Below the pieces are notes generated by a model, which did not search any database, had not been told where the DNA came from, and worked only from the letters and a program-made list of their open reading frames with translations. The translations under genes and the position numbers were made by a program. 64,000 bases of DNA, taken from Cyanophora paradoxa. Taxonomy: Eukaryota > Glaucocystophyceae > Cyanophorales > Cyanophoraceae. The stretch is taken from contig QPMI01000525.1 of assembly GCA_004431415.1 (NCBI GenBank), forward strand, positions 38,187 to 102,186, read 5' to 3'. Below are positions 22,901 to 34,900 of this stretch, in pieces (position 1 is the stretch's first letter; the number at the start of each line of letters is the position of its first letter).

Positions 22901-25900
22901 CGGCCAGCCCAGGCCCCGCACGCATGACCGAAGGATCGCGGCGACGGCGGCGTCGGGGTGCAGAACGAGTACCTGACAACATCGCGATCGAAGATTAATA
23001 TTATTGTAACTGCGACGTATGTCCACGTTGGCGGAAGGATCTCTAGATCTGCAGACACAGCCAGTGGTGATCTAGTGGTAAACGGACCGTCGGCGTCTGG
23101 GAGACAGCGGGGAGAGCTCCCGCCGGGATGCGACCGGTACCGGCCCGGCCGCCTATGCACGTGGAGAGCGGCCCGAGCGAAGGGATCTCTTCCAGCCTCG
23201 CGAGCGCTTGCTCGGGCTCGGGCTCGGCCTGGATCAGTGCTATGGTGAGCACTCAAGCGGCAGAGGCGCCCGCGAGCGCGAGACGCGGGGGGCCGTAATT
23301 GTGAATGTCGACGTCGACGGAAACCTCAAGCGTGAGGCTAGCCTATACCTAGATCGTCCACTAGTGTTTTGAATTGCGCGAAATCTATAAGTAGATATTT
23401 AGATTCCTCGTTCGCATAATATTCTCACGCGACTACCGTTAGTACTCACTTGCTCGCCCCAGGCTGGCTGTGCTTGCGGAGATCCAGAGTCCGATTCCAG
23501 CTGCGGAAGGGATACCTAGACACATGTACAGTGACGTCGACACATTGGCAATCAATACATGAAAAATGCTGGAAACGTTGTCACAAGCCGAACGCGCCTC
23601 GAAGAAAAAGGTGCTGCCATGGCCCGGGCTCGAAATCACGTCGATCACACCGTCCATCTGTTCGACGAGCCTCTTCGACACGGCGAGTCCCTGGGATCGA
23701 ATCCCGCGTATTAGTATTCGAAGAGAGAATCGGCGCCAAGAAATAAAGAAGAGAATAAATAAAGACAGAAGCGAGCACCATCCCCGTTCCTCCGAAGAGG
23801 CGAGTGATGCTCTGGTCAGCCTGCCTTACGTCTTCATGATTAGAAAGGCCTGCAAGGCCACATGCAAAAAGGGAAGTGCGCCTGGACGTAATCCTAGGCC
23901 TGCAAGCTTTAGAGAACATGCGACATTTAATTATAAACGTGCCTGGTTTAAACAAGTCTTGAAGGACATGCGAAATTTAAAAGGAAGCTTTAAAGAACAT
24001 GCGAAATTCAAAAGGAAGTGCGCCTGGACGTAATCCTTGAAGATGCGGTGCTGTCCCTCCCTGTCGCGAGGTAGCTTTTGTTAGATTCCGAACAAGCAGC
24101 TTCAGCTTGCGATTTGATCTCACTTCGCGATTCCCAGGCCGGTGTCCGTCACTGAAACGCGGAAGTTGACCTGAACAAGGCGGCACTGAATAGGTTTAAG
24201 GCTACGCATAGTGGAGCGCAATCGCACCCGTCCTTGCCCAACGGACAGAATGGAGACAGAGACAATGACGTGCCCCCGGTGCGTAAACTGCGAGTTCAAA
24301 ACGAGGAAATATACGCGATGCCTGGGAATGCCCCATGGACTTCAAATTTAAGCGAGAAATTAAAGCGATCTGACCTTCACTCCGTTGAAAGTCAGGTTCG
24401 TCACTATCTGCTTTAGTCTGCGCGCGCGCGCGCGCGTGCGCGTGCGCCCCGCCCACTCAAACGGTCGCCTGATCTAGAGACGTAGACCTAGGCCTAGACC
24501 TCCAGCTGTACGCGATCGGCATCGGCGTCGCTCGCCTGCACGGGTCGCCGACGAGCTGAAGGGGCCCGGGGGCGCAGGCCTCGCGCTGCACGGCGGGCTC
24601 CGGATCGTCCTCGCGCCAGTTCCAGCGCGGCGGGGCGTACACCGCCAGCTCGACGCCCTTCGAGAACGCCGCGGGCGCCACGGCCTGCATTAATATTCAC
24701 GGAATTAATTGAAGCTTAAGTTCAAGCAGAACAAAGTTAAGTTCAAGCAGAACAAAAGCTGAGATTGATGATGAGTTATGTATGTATGAAGACTGTGATT
24801 CGAATTCGATCCGATTAAAAGCGCGAGGTCATATGATCACCTCCACGACCTCTTCGACCACGCATCGAAGATCGAACGGGATAGACTCCAGATCCAGCTT
24901 CCCCGCCTGCCGCATATATACATAAGTGAAGCTCGTAACTTTGACGTCACATTAAAAATATTAAGATCGCGTCGAACGCAGTAGGTAACTAGGGGCCCGG
25001 CCGCGTTTGGCGCGCCGGGGGTGCAAGGGGGGAATCGGGATCTAATGAAAGAGGCCCGGTCGGCGTGCTCGGCCGGCACACGCGGTTCTGCAATATAAGC
25101 TCGATATAAGCTCGATATAAGCGCAGCAAGAGAGTACGGTCTAGATCTGGCCGGCCGGGCGTGCTCGGCTGCGATCAGCTGCAGCGGCGCAGGCAGCAAC
25201 GCAAGCAGTTTCTAGGCGGAAATCTAGAGGAGACGTTGACAGGTAGAGAGAAGTGGTTCCATGCAGAACCGCGCAACGAAGAGCAAGGCGTACGCGACGC
25301 ACTGCGTGGAAGCCGAAATCTAGAGGAGACAGCTAGGGAGAACTGGTTCCATGCAGAACCGCGCAAGGAATTCGAAGACCGGAGTTAGAGAGAAGTTAGT
25401 TTTCCCCTCGAAAACCACTTTTTCCCCTCGAATTCGACGCTCGAAAGTCGAGAGCTGACCGGTCCACCGAGCCAATCGGAAGGCGAATAACCAACATTTT
25501 CGTTGCAGACTGGCCCTCGAAAACGGCCTCATAGAAAAATTTTGGCTGAAGCGAGGGAACGGGAAGCAAGGGGGCCCCCTTCCCCCCTTGCAATTATATA
25601 ATCGCACCTCCATCTTGTGAAGCTGCGAAAGGTGACGTTTACAAGATTGGTTACAGTAAAATAGGTAGACGCGACTAGAAGGCCACAAAGACATCTAGAT
25701 TTGATTTCCATTCTTCGCACGTCGAGCAGGTCGTTCACAATGACGAGCATCTGTGAACGATATAAACAGCTTAAGCACACAGGAGGTCACTAAAAGCCTA
25801 TGCGCTCTTGTAGAAAATAGTGCGCACTTGATCCGAGGAACTTCGCATCGAATCGAGAAGGTCGCGCTGCGGAGAAATCTTAAACTCCAGGATGCACGCA

Positions 25901-28900
25901 CGTGACCAGCGCGCGATCCCCCTCACTTGCATAGCTAATTATATAAATTTAATGCGTATGAACACCGACCTGCTCGTCGTTCAGAGGAGTGTCCTCGAGC
26001 AGCTCCCCCATCCCGAGCACGCCGTTCAGCGGGCTGCACATGTGCACGCGGGTCAACGTAAACGTTAAAACGTTTGATTCGCGCATGCGTGCGACGTTTG
26101 CACGAGAAAAGTCATATATAGCCTCGGATGCGGGTCAGCGTTTGCGCATGCGCGCGAATGTTGCAGCGCATGTATCGCACGTACGTTCGCAGCTCGTGAA
26201 CAGTGTAGGCGAGGAACCGGTTCTTCGTCTGCAACGTCGCCCCGCGCGCGCGCGATTCGCGATCGGGTGCACGTGAAAGAAATGCATCGCATTCGGAATT
26301 CAGTACCCACCTCGTTGACTGCCTCGGCCTCGATGCGCCTTCGCTGCTCGGTCACGTCCTGCAGGCGGTTTATTGTTCCGCAGTGCTCTAGATCTTGAAA
26401 ACGCGCAGTTTCGACGGGAGCCGCACCTGAGCGACGATGATTGCGCCGGTCGCGTTGCCGCACGCGTCGCGCCGCGCCGTGGCGCTGATGAGCAAACGCA
26501 GAGGTCGGGTTCCATCCGAATTCAGGCTGTTGGGCGAATCCGAACGCCGAGCGGGCTGCGCTCGTGTGCGGGCCAGGGGCGAATTGCATGCAAGTCTTTA
26601 AAGTTGCGAATTCGAAGGAGTATGTTAATAGTCAGGCTTGCTGCACCTGGACATTAATATTGCAATTGAGAACGATTTCCATCGGCTCGTCGTGTGGCCA
26701 CGTGCACGCGCACTCGATCATATTGCTATTGCTCATCGCCTGCGCGTTCATTTCTTTGCGGTTGGCGCATATATCGCACGGCGATACTCGGCGCAACGTT
26801 AACTATCTTAAGCTTATGCGATACGTTTTATACGCGCAGATTCAGAGGATCCCGGTTTATGCATGAGCACCTCGGCAATGAGGGAGCGCGTGGCACTCTG
26901 ATCGGCATCGGCTACAAGGCTCAGAAAGGGCTTCCCCACGACAGAAGCCTGCGCGCGTGCATCGTAATTGATTGGCGGACGCGCTTCAGTGCTCAGAACG
27001 CCACGCGGGCAGCAATCGAACGACACCTCAGGCAGGCCAGTGACGCGTGCGGCGGCGCGATTCCAGCCCGTGACGAGGAGCTCCGTGTTGACGGACACGA
27101 AGGGGCACGCGGCGTTGTCGACGACCCGTTGGAGCTCGTCACGCGTGATTCGCGCCCGGAGCTGCGACGCGTATTATTATTCAATAACTGATCAAAGGAG
27201 GACTTAAGCTTTCTGCTCAAGATCAAGTACTAGCTATAGCGCAAGCTCGGATTCGCACCTCGCTCTGCGTCAGAGCCGCTTCCATAGCCTTCGAAGACAA
27301 CGCAGGCGTTAACGTTAATTTTATTTACGGGCCTGCGTGCGCGTTTTCGCGCCACTGACCTTCCGCCGCGAGATATCGCGAACAATGAGGACGCGCAGGG
27401 TCTGGTCTCCGTGCACCATCCAGCCGACCGAGAGTTCCACGTGCACGTGCATCAACTGCATAGATCTGGAGTCCCGAGAGGCCCCGAGGCCCTGCGCGCG
27501 CGCCCGCAGCCGGTCATGATTATAGCGTTCCACCGCCTCGTTAATTATAAGCCTCCGGATCCGGCGTCCACGTGCGCTCACCGCCGGCGTCAGATGTCGC
27601 GCCAGGCCACGGCACTCCATGGTGACGCCCTCCGATTGCTACGCGAGCGCATCGATATCGGATATCCGGATCCCGTCGTTTAGCTCTGTCTTCGAAAATT
27701 AATGTGTGCTTTCTAGAACCTACAGCTAAGATCTAGAGTACTCTCCGTGGCTCTAGATCTGTGCACCGGAACGGCAAGGAACGATGCCAAGGCTGTTCTC
27801 TCTTCCTCAGCAATGTAGTCCATGACCGACGGCCGCGAACCGAGCTCCGCCTCCACTTCCGCTGCGAAAGATCGATCACAAAATTGAGATTGAGACCTTG
27901 AGCAGTATAATGACTCCCACCGCTCGACGATGATGGGTAGAAGAGCCGCCGGGCTTTAATTTGCAAAACAGCAATATCAAAGCGACGAACGACGGGACAT
28001 TTCGGGCATTTCTGCGCATGCACCCGCGGCGTTCATGTGTAGGATCGAGCCGAGCTCGCCGAGTACGATGAGGGAGTCCGATATCGAGCTGGTGACCTCG
28101 ATGCCCTGCTGAAGCTTCTCCAAGGCTTCTCCGACCTACGTACACTGACGCGTCGGTTGCGCGTGCGAGATATTAATCGCGCCTCAGGTGTAGAAGGACG
28201 GATTCTCGCACGCGGTCAAGCTCAGAGATGAACGAGTGCACGCGATCCGAGTGCTCCGCCTCGGTTGTTGTCGATATCGCTGCTGCTTGCTGCTCCTGAT
28301 CATGTGTGGAGAGCAGGGTCGAACCGAGCGCCTCGACGTCGATGGCCCCGGAAGAGCTCAACCGTCGGTGGCGTAACGCGGGTCCGGGGCCAGCTGCAGG
28401 CACGGCGAGAGCAGGAAGCCTCGAGCTGCTCCGTGTACCTCCGGATCTCACTAGTGGCTGAGAGCTCGAGCTCGAGGAGAACGAGACCGGGAGTGGCGTC
28501 GCGATTGCGATGTCCCGATCGGCACCCAGTGAGAAGAAGGACAACTTGTCCAACTTCCTCCGGAGCGCGCGCATTGTTCTTCCCACCTGCGCATGCCCAT
28601 GGTCAGCGCTAGCCCTTACGTATATATGCGCGGTCGCCGTCCGGATCCGTGCACATGTACGTACACATGCGCGACGTACCTCGACGACAATGAAACCGCC
28701 AAGGAGCAGAACGACGGCGCCGCACACGCTTGCGACGACGATGAGAACGATGTTCAGCTTCTCCACATGCCCAGCTAAATCTATTCGATGTATTAATGTA
28801 CAGCTGATCATTGTAGTTATATAATAATTGGGATTGATATTGCGAGGTACCCGTATGGGGGACGGCGACCCCAAGGAGCAGCTGGAGGGATTCTTCTGGG

Positions 28901-31616
28901 GAGGCGCCGGGCTGGCCGACGAGTTTCCTCCAGCGCACGTCGAAGCGCTTGCCGTCGAGCTTGAAGCTCGCGGGGTCCATAAAGCCGCTGTCCGCGTCGA
29001 ATTCGAATCTGGCGTCTGCTGCGCCGGACTGATTCGCTCTCGAAGAACCTATCTTAGAGATGTCTGCTGGCAAGGTCGCCATGAGCGCCTGCGAAAACAA
29101 AGCGTTAATAACTGTGATCCGAAAATGGCAACGCGGCTGTCGCTTATAAAAATAGGACCAGATCTGAATAGCGCGCGCCTTTAGCTCGGGATCTGACAGC
29201 TCATCCGTCGGGACGAAATCGAACACGTTGCCTTGTTTGGAAACCAACGGCACGGGTCGCATAAGCACCTCCGGGCGCTGCGGTCGGCAGTGAGGGGCGA
29301 ATATCGCAGTGCGCTGCGGTTTTGAATCATGGAGCTCGAGGCTCTTGGAGATTTCAATATATATGCATTATTTCGAGAACTGCGCGCGCACCCTCCAGGA
29401 AACCGCGCGTGCGGCGCCGGTGTGGTCGTTCGCAACAAGCACGGCGAATCCTGCTTGATTATAAGCGACGTCGACGCCACATCAAAGAATTTGCCGGAAG
29501 CGACGTTAATACAGATAAGGACACAAAGCTGTTGTTTCCGCAATGCCCATGCGCACCGTGTTTTGCAATTCGAAGCCTATTGACATAGCTATGAAGCCCC
29601 GGGTGGCTCACAGACACCTACGAATTCGCCGCAGAGATTCGGTCAGCGACTCAGTGCTTGGCGCGCAGGCGCATACGCAAGGAACGGTGTATACGCATAA
29701 GTCGATATCGATTTGTCTCGCAGAAATGCAAACAACATAGGAAAATATAGGTACGGGTATTCGCGCACCACGGCGCGAAGAGCGCGTGGCAATGCTCGCG
29801 GGTCGTCTCCCGGCCAATCAATCTTATAGACGAGGTCGGGTTCAGGTCGAGCTCCAAATCAGGTGAGATTTGCAATTAATATTGGCGGTATAGAGCGCGC
29901 GCGAGGTATCTAGTCAAGCCGTCGCGTCTAGATCTAAATCTCTGCCTGCGGACAGCTAGAGAAAACGCTCCGGTCCACGTGCACGTGCGCCCTAGGGCTC
30001 TCTTCCGCAGCTGCAGAACCTCACCTGGACCTCCGAGGGCGGCTGGGTTGCGTTCAGGATGCCGCCGAGGCGGAAAATTGCCGCCGCTGAGCCCGCGTAG
30101 AGGGGCGTCACGTATGGAAGGGTCGTGACGCCCACTTTGACCTCTTCTGCAGCCGGGAACGTAGGGGACCAAACCTGAGGCACAGAAGTACACTCAGACG
30201 TGGCGCGCGTACCGACTCTGATTTTCTATTCGACTCCGGTACGCACAGGCCTCCGGGCTTTCCGAGCGGCGACGAAGAAAGGTTTTGCCCGGGGATCCGT
30301 TGTCACATTGTAAGCGATTGCGAACGTCACGAAATTGCCTTTTCTGTCAATGTACGATGCGTGCTGATCCACTATCTGCAGAGCATGCGCAGTCTATCGG
30401 GAAGCGTGTTGTGGCGTACGCGTGCGAATTCGGATCATAGGCATCGGATTTAGGCCAGACGATTAATATTGAGATGCGCGCGCCTGTTCCCGATCGCGAT
30501 CGCGAGCGTGCGAGGTATTCAGGCGCCACTCTAAAAGAGTGAACGGCGCAGAGGCTTCCGGATGTCTGTCGACAATTTAGAGGTCGCGAACTGGACGCAG
30601 GTTTATATATATATCCGAGTTGTTCCGCACTTTGTCTTGAAAGAGGGATCGAGCTCCCGCTTCATGACCACGTTCTCCCTGTTAGGAAGGGCTGCCGACA
30701 AAATTAAAGTTTATTATTCTCGCAACCGAATCGCTAAAATTATTAAATCCCCGCGGCGACAGCGATCGCGACCGTACCGAACTGCAGCACAATTGATTAG
30801 ATCTTTCCTCTGATTTGCGGGCGGCGGTCGAGAATTCCTATATATGTTTGCGCACCCCGATTAATTGTATCTCGTTGCCCCCGCTTCCCGCGAGGGCCGT
30901 CAAGGCGTTTCTGGCCAGCACTGGAAAGTCCGCTGACGTGTACACCCTGGCTCCGGCCGTGGAGGACAAGCGTGAGCGCGAGCTTCTGCTGAAATATCTA
31001 GATCTCATCATAAAGCCCAGATCGCACCGATCTCCCAGGTCGCGGAACGTGCTCGCGGCGAGGCGGACGGATGCGCGCTCCGAGATATTCCGAATGCTCC
31101 CAAAGTACTGCGCGAGGAGCTGGAAGTCAGAGCTTTGCATGGCAATTGCGATGTATATGAAATGTCTGTGCGAGCGATCGCGCGCGTCTGCGTCTGAGAT
31201 CTAGAAATGACCTGGTCTACGCGATGGCCGATTTGCTCCAAATAGTAGAATGACAGCTGCTCCTCGGTCCTGTTTGCGTATACAGTGGACACAACGGCAA
31301 TTATCTGCGTGGCATTTGATTGCGAGCTCCGCGCGCGATCGCCGCTGCAGGCGCAAGCGGCCCCAGCGCGGGGCCCGCCACGGCCGCGCACCACTACAGA
31401 CGACACCAAGACGAAGATCATGGCGGGAAAGATGCACGTGAAGAGTCTGCGAGCGGCAGGCAAGCATGCTTTGCGGTGAGTTTCGCAAAGACAGCATCGC
31501 AATCGGGGTGACAATTGAACGCGCCCGAGGTGGACGCGTGGGCGTCTGAAAGCCTGAGCGACGCCACGCCGCCGCGCGCCGCGCGAAGAGTCGCGCGGGG
31601 TGTCCATGTTGCGCAT
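19938..31616 (-). CDS. Membrane hybrid histidine kinase: TM, extracellular sensor, TM, PAS, PAS, HisKA, HATPase, REC, REC
   Basis: Two-component sensor kinase spread over many small exons. N-terminus at 31,616; TM1 near 31,430-31,370 (FTCIFPAMIFVLVSSVVV); a sensor region of unrecognised fold; TM2 near 28,790-28,700 (NIVLIVVASVCGAVVLLLGG). PAS1 (28,140-27,340) begins DSLIVLGELGSILHMNAA and ends LRVLIVRDISRRK. PAS2 (27,150-26,320) has GWNRAAARVTGLPE, spliced to ASVVGKPFLSL, and LLISATARRD. The H-box FLAYTVHELRTPLNGV (26,230-25,990) keeps the phospho-acceptor His; helix 2 is VNDLLDVRRMEIKS. ATPase: N-box LKQIVTNLTFNGVKFTH, G1 VTDTGLGIAK, then RLFGGTGMGLAVSKRLVEQM near 23,810-23,610. REC1 (22,970-22,480) has VLVLHPD where the acidic pair should be. 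REC2 has ILMDLE, MPVLGGIDATREI, ALTANA and LLKPL, ending at the stop near 19,938. It uses GC-AG introns at 24,418-24,535 and 20,529-21,057. The exact start exon is uncertain. Confidence 0.8.
20529..21057 (-). other. GC-AG intron in REC2 of the membrane kinase
   Basis: Donor CTCGAG|GCCCGC, acceptor CCGCAG|ATGCCG. Joining restores the receiver motif MDLE-MPVLGG. No GT donor gives this junction. The intron carries a second copy of the exon end (ILMDLE with its donor-like GAG) near 20,930-20,960. Confidence 0.75.
24418..24535 (-). other. GC-AG intron in the ATPase N-box of the membrane kinase
   Basis: Donor TGCAG|GCGAGC, acceptor GCGCAG|ACTAAAG. Joining gives GDPCRLKQIVTNLTFNG, the normal run into the histidine-kinase N-box. 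The intron contains a long (CG)n tract at 24,418-24,446. Confidence 0.75.
25220..25375. repeat. Direct repeat pair inside a kinase intron
   Basis: Two copies of about 55 bases (GAAATCTAGAGGAGAC, then GGTTCCATGCAGAACC and CGCGCAA) at about 25,220-25,276 and 25,317-25,373, between the HisKA and ATPase exons. Function unknown; possibly a tandem insertion footprint. Confidence 0.7.
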
Positions 31617-31954
31617 GAAATTTTGCCGGTGGCGCCTCCTCTAGTGCTCGAGCGCTTGCGCGCGCAATAATAGTTGCTATAGTAATAGCTAGAGTAAAAT
31701 AATTAATTTTAAGAGTAGCTAGGGGAGGGGGGGGGGATCCGGAAGCACAGGATCGAGGTTAAAGGAGGGTGGAGGGGGGGAGAGAGATCTAGAGGGCAGA
31801 AGTGGGAGGAGAAGGGCTGGAGGAGGGGGATCGCTAGCTAGCTGTTCTATCGCGAAAATTCGAGGGGAGATCTAGATCTACAAGTGCAAGATCTAGATCG
31901 AGAGCTCGAGGAGCCCGATCGACCCTTGAGCTTTCGCTGCGGCACGCGATATCG
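31617..31954. promoter_or_regulatory. Shared divergent upstream region of two histidine kinases
   Basis: About 340 bases between the start regions of the membrane kinase (-) and the phytochrome kinase (+). It contains AT-rich DNA (31,660-31,700), a purine-rich tract with runs of G (31,720-31,830) and several AGATCTAGA palindromes. The layout implies a bidirectional promoter; no specific binding site is recognised. Confidence 0.4.
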
Positions 31955-34900
31955 ATGGAGCGGCGCCGCGCCACCGTAGAGGGCGAGAACGCAGTGCGCT
32001 TGGATGAGGCGCGGCTGGCGGCGCTTCGGGAGCGCGCCGAGGAGGAGGTTCGAATTTGCGCGAAGACATCGCGTGCCATTTTTGAGCCGCGCGCCGAGCT
32101 CACGCCAGGCCGCGCGCAGCCGCTGGAGTACGTGAACGCGGTGCAGGGCTTCGCGGCGCTCGTGGCGGTCGACGCCGAATTCCGCGTCGTCCACGCGAGC
32201 GGGAACTGCGCGTCGTTCTTCGGGCTTGGCAGCGACTTCGGCAGCGTCGTGGGGCGCACGCTCGACGTTATATTTGATCGAGAAACGGCCATGGAGCTTC
32301 AGGAAACCGCCGAGGAATGCCGAAAATTGCAGTCGACGTCGGAAGGAGCGGAAGGCACGAGCGAATCATCAAGCAAGGTGGAAATGAAGGTAAGTCGTTT
32401 CGATTCGACTCTCATGATCACTTGCCACTCTCACTTTTCCTATGGCGGCATCTGACCCTGGGGCCGGGCTTATCGTTTCGCGTCCGCAGATCGAATTGAA
32501 AGGACGCGTGATGATCTGCGTTCTGCACGCTATGCGCGAAGAGGACCTCACCTGCATCGAGATCCAGCCCTGCACATGCGGTCCGCCGCTGCCTGGCCCA
32601 TCTTATGTTGAAAGCTGTACTACGTATACGCGGAGCGAATTCAAACTTGAATCGAAGCTTATTGCGATCGGCTCTGCGCTTGTACAGTGACAGATCGTCG
32701 ATTCAAGCGCCGGGTTGCTCTTTCGCAAGTTCACAAAGCAGTCGGTGCGGTTGCGTTCGTCGTGATTTATCAATGGGCATTGCCACGTGCACCCTTGCCC
32801 GTGTCACTCGATTGTGCAGAACGCTTCAGCTCGTGCCCTGACCTGCAGTCTATCTGCAAAGAGGCGGTGGTGCAGGCGCGCTGCGCGTTGTATTTGCGAT
32901 TTCTTGCAATTTCCCCCAGCTTTCGTTTCCCTGCTGATCGGCACGTCACGCCGGCAGCTCATCGGCATGCTTCACTTCGATAGATGCCTTTTTTATCGGG
33001 TACGAATGAGAAGGCCTTCACAGTGCTGGAGCAGACTAGAGGCTCGGCAATTCTTGAAAAACAACCTAAACGAAGTTTTTAGAGAATGTGGCCGGTGATT
33101 CACCATACAACTGCAAAAACTGAATTGGAAAACAGCGCTTTTTATGATCGATGCTTATAATTAAATAATTGGTTCTTCATTTCAATACACGATTCTGTCT
33201 TGACCTTCTCCCAAGTTCGATCGGAACGGGGAGGGTTGCGTCGTCGCCGAGGTCCGTGAGATCTTGATCATGAGCTGACATTGCATCAATATCTGGAACT
33301 CGTGCTCAATCGCTTTAATTTCGCATCGGCTAACACAAGAGCTTTGAACAGGAGATCGCGGACGACGCCCCACCCCAGATCGAACGCTATCTCGGTTCGA
33401 TTCCCGACACGCGCAATTACAAGTCCTGCCTGGCTATTACCTGACGTCGACTGCGGCCGGTCGGCAGGGCTGCGGTTCCCCGCGTGGGATATCCCTCTGG
33501 CGGCGCGCCGTTTCTTCCTCCGCAACCGCCAGCGCCTCATCCAGGACGCTTCTGCGCGTGCGAACCCGAATTCAAGACTGAAGGGTTTCCTCTTGCGCGC
33601 TCACAAATCTTCTTGGGGCAGCGCCCGTTGCCATCGAGCCGCCTCTAAACAGTCGGACCGGCCGCCCCATCGACTTGACTTACGTCGATTCCCGCCGGGC
33701 GTCTCCCTGCCACCATATCCTTGCAACCTCTCGGATTCGCGCTCTGCTTGAATTCGCACTACCGGCCCTCGACTCCTGCTCACTGCAGTACATGCTCAAC
33801 ATGGGTACTAGCACGTCCCTCGTCAACGCCGTCGTTGTCCACGGGCGGCTTTTCGGTGCGTAGACGCAGACAATGGATGCAGTGGCTCCCGATGATATCG
33901 GGCCGCGCCCTTGCAAATGTACTCGCTCGCAATCGAGCGCAATCGAATGTCTTGCAGGCCTCCTGGTCTTGCACAACGTCCAGCCAGTGTTCATCTGCCG
34001 CGACGTGCGGCGGGGCAAGGCGATTTTCACAGAGGTTCCTTCCATTGCTATTTTAGATCTCACTTATCTCCTCACGTATCTGTCCATGAATTCTCTGAAC
34101 TGTTCACAGAGCGTCGGCTTGGCGCTCGAGAAGCGGCTCGAAGTACTCAAGCACGCATCCGAGGCCCGCGGCCGCGAACTCCACTTCAAGGTCGTCCGCG
34201 TTTAATGAGTATTATTATACGCGGTGATACAATATTAAGTATCTGAAGTTCGCGGCGGCTAATAATTGAGAATCCTGTTTGCGGATTGGGATGCTGATTA
34301 ATATTCGCACGCACCGGTACCTTTCTTCGCGTCAGGTCTTGAGTCGCGTGACCCAGGTGTGCATGCGCACCCAAGCTTGCGTGCATTTTAAAAATAAACA
34401 ATTTTTTGGGGCATTTCATATATATCGGCCGGAATTCGACTTCGAATCACTTTCGCAGACGCACGAGAAAGACGTGCTCGACGAGCTCTGCGCGCCTGGG
34501 GGGATACTGGACGCGATCCCCGCCAGCGACGCCGCCGCCTTCGTCCTGTTCCCTGAGCCGGCGGAGGCTGCGGACTCGCCCATTGCGGCGGCGGCGCGCG
34601 TGCCGCGGGTGCGCGTCGGGTGCTGCAGCGGGGCCACTGCCGCCGCCCTTGAGGCACACGTCTCCGTGGTACGCCTGCGCTCGCGCTTCGAATCCAATTA
34701 TTCATACGTGCGGCAATTTCCCTTCAGCTCTGCCGTGACGCCGTGCCTGCTCGATGGGTGGCCGAGAGGCGCGCGGGGAGGATGGAAAAGGAGGTGCGCA
34801 TCCGTTTCGACGGAATATTAATAGAGGAAATGCATACACACAGATCGCTATCCCCGCCATTATCTAATTATACGCCCCACTCTCTTACAAGTACTCCGTT

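Noticed and set aside
33690-33790. Reading straight through the GAF motif as an in-frame 23-residue insertion with a second Cys (DSCSLQYM)
   Set aside because: The insertion would sit immediately after the chromophore Cys-His, and its exact ends match an AT-AC intron whose removal restores the family motif.
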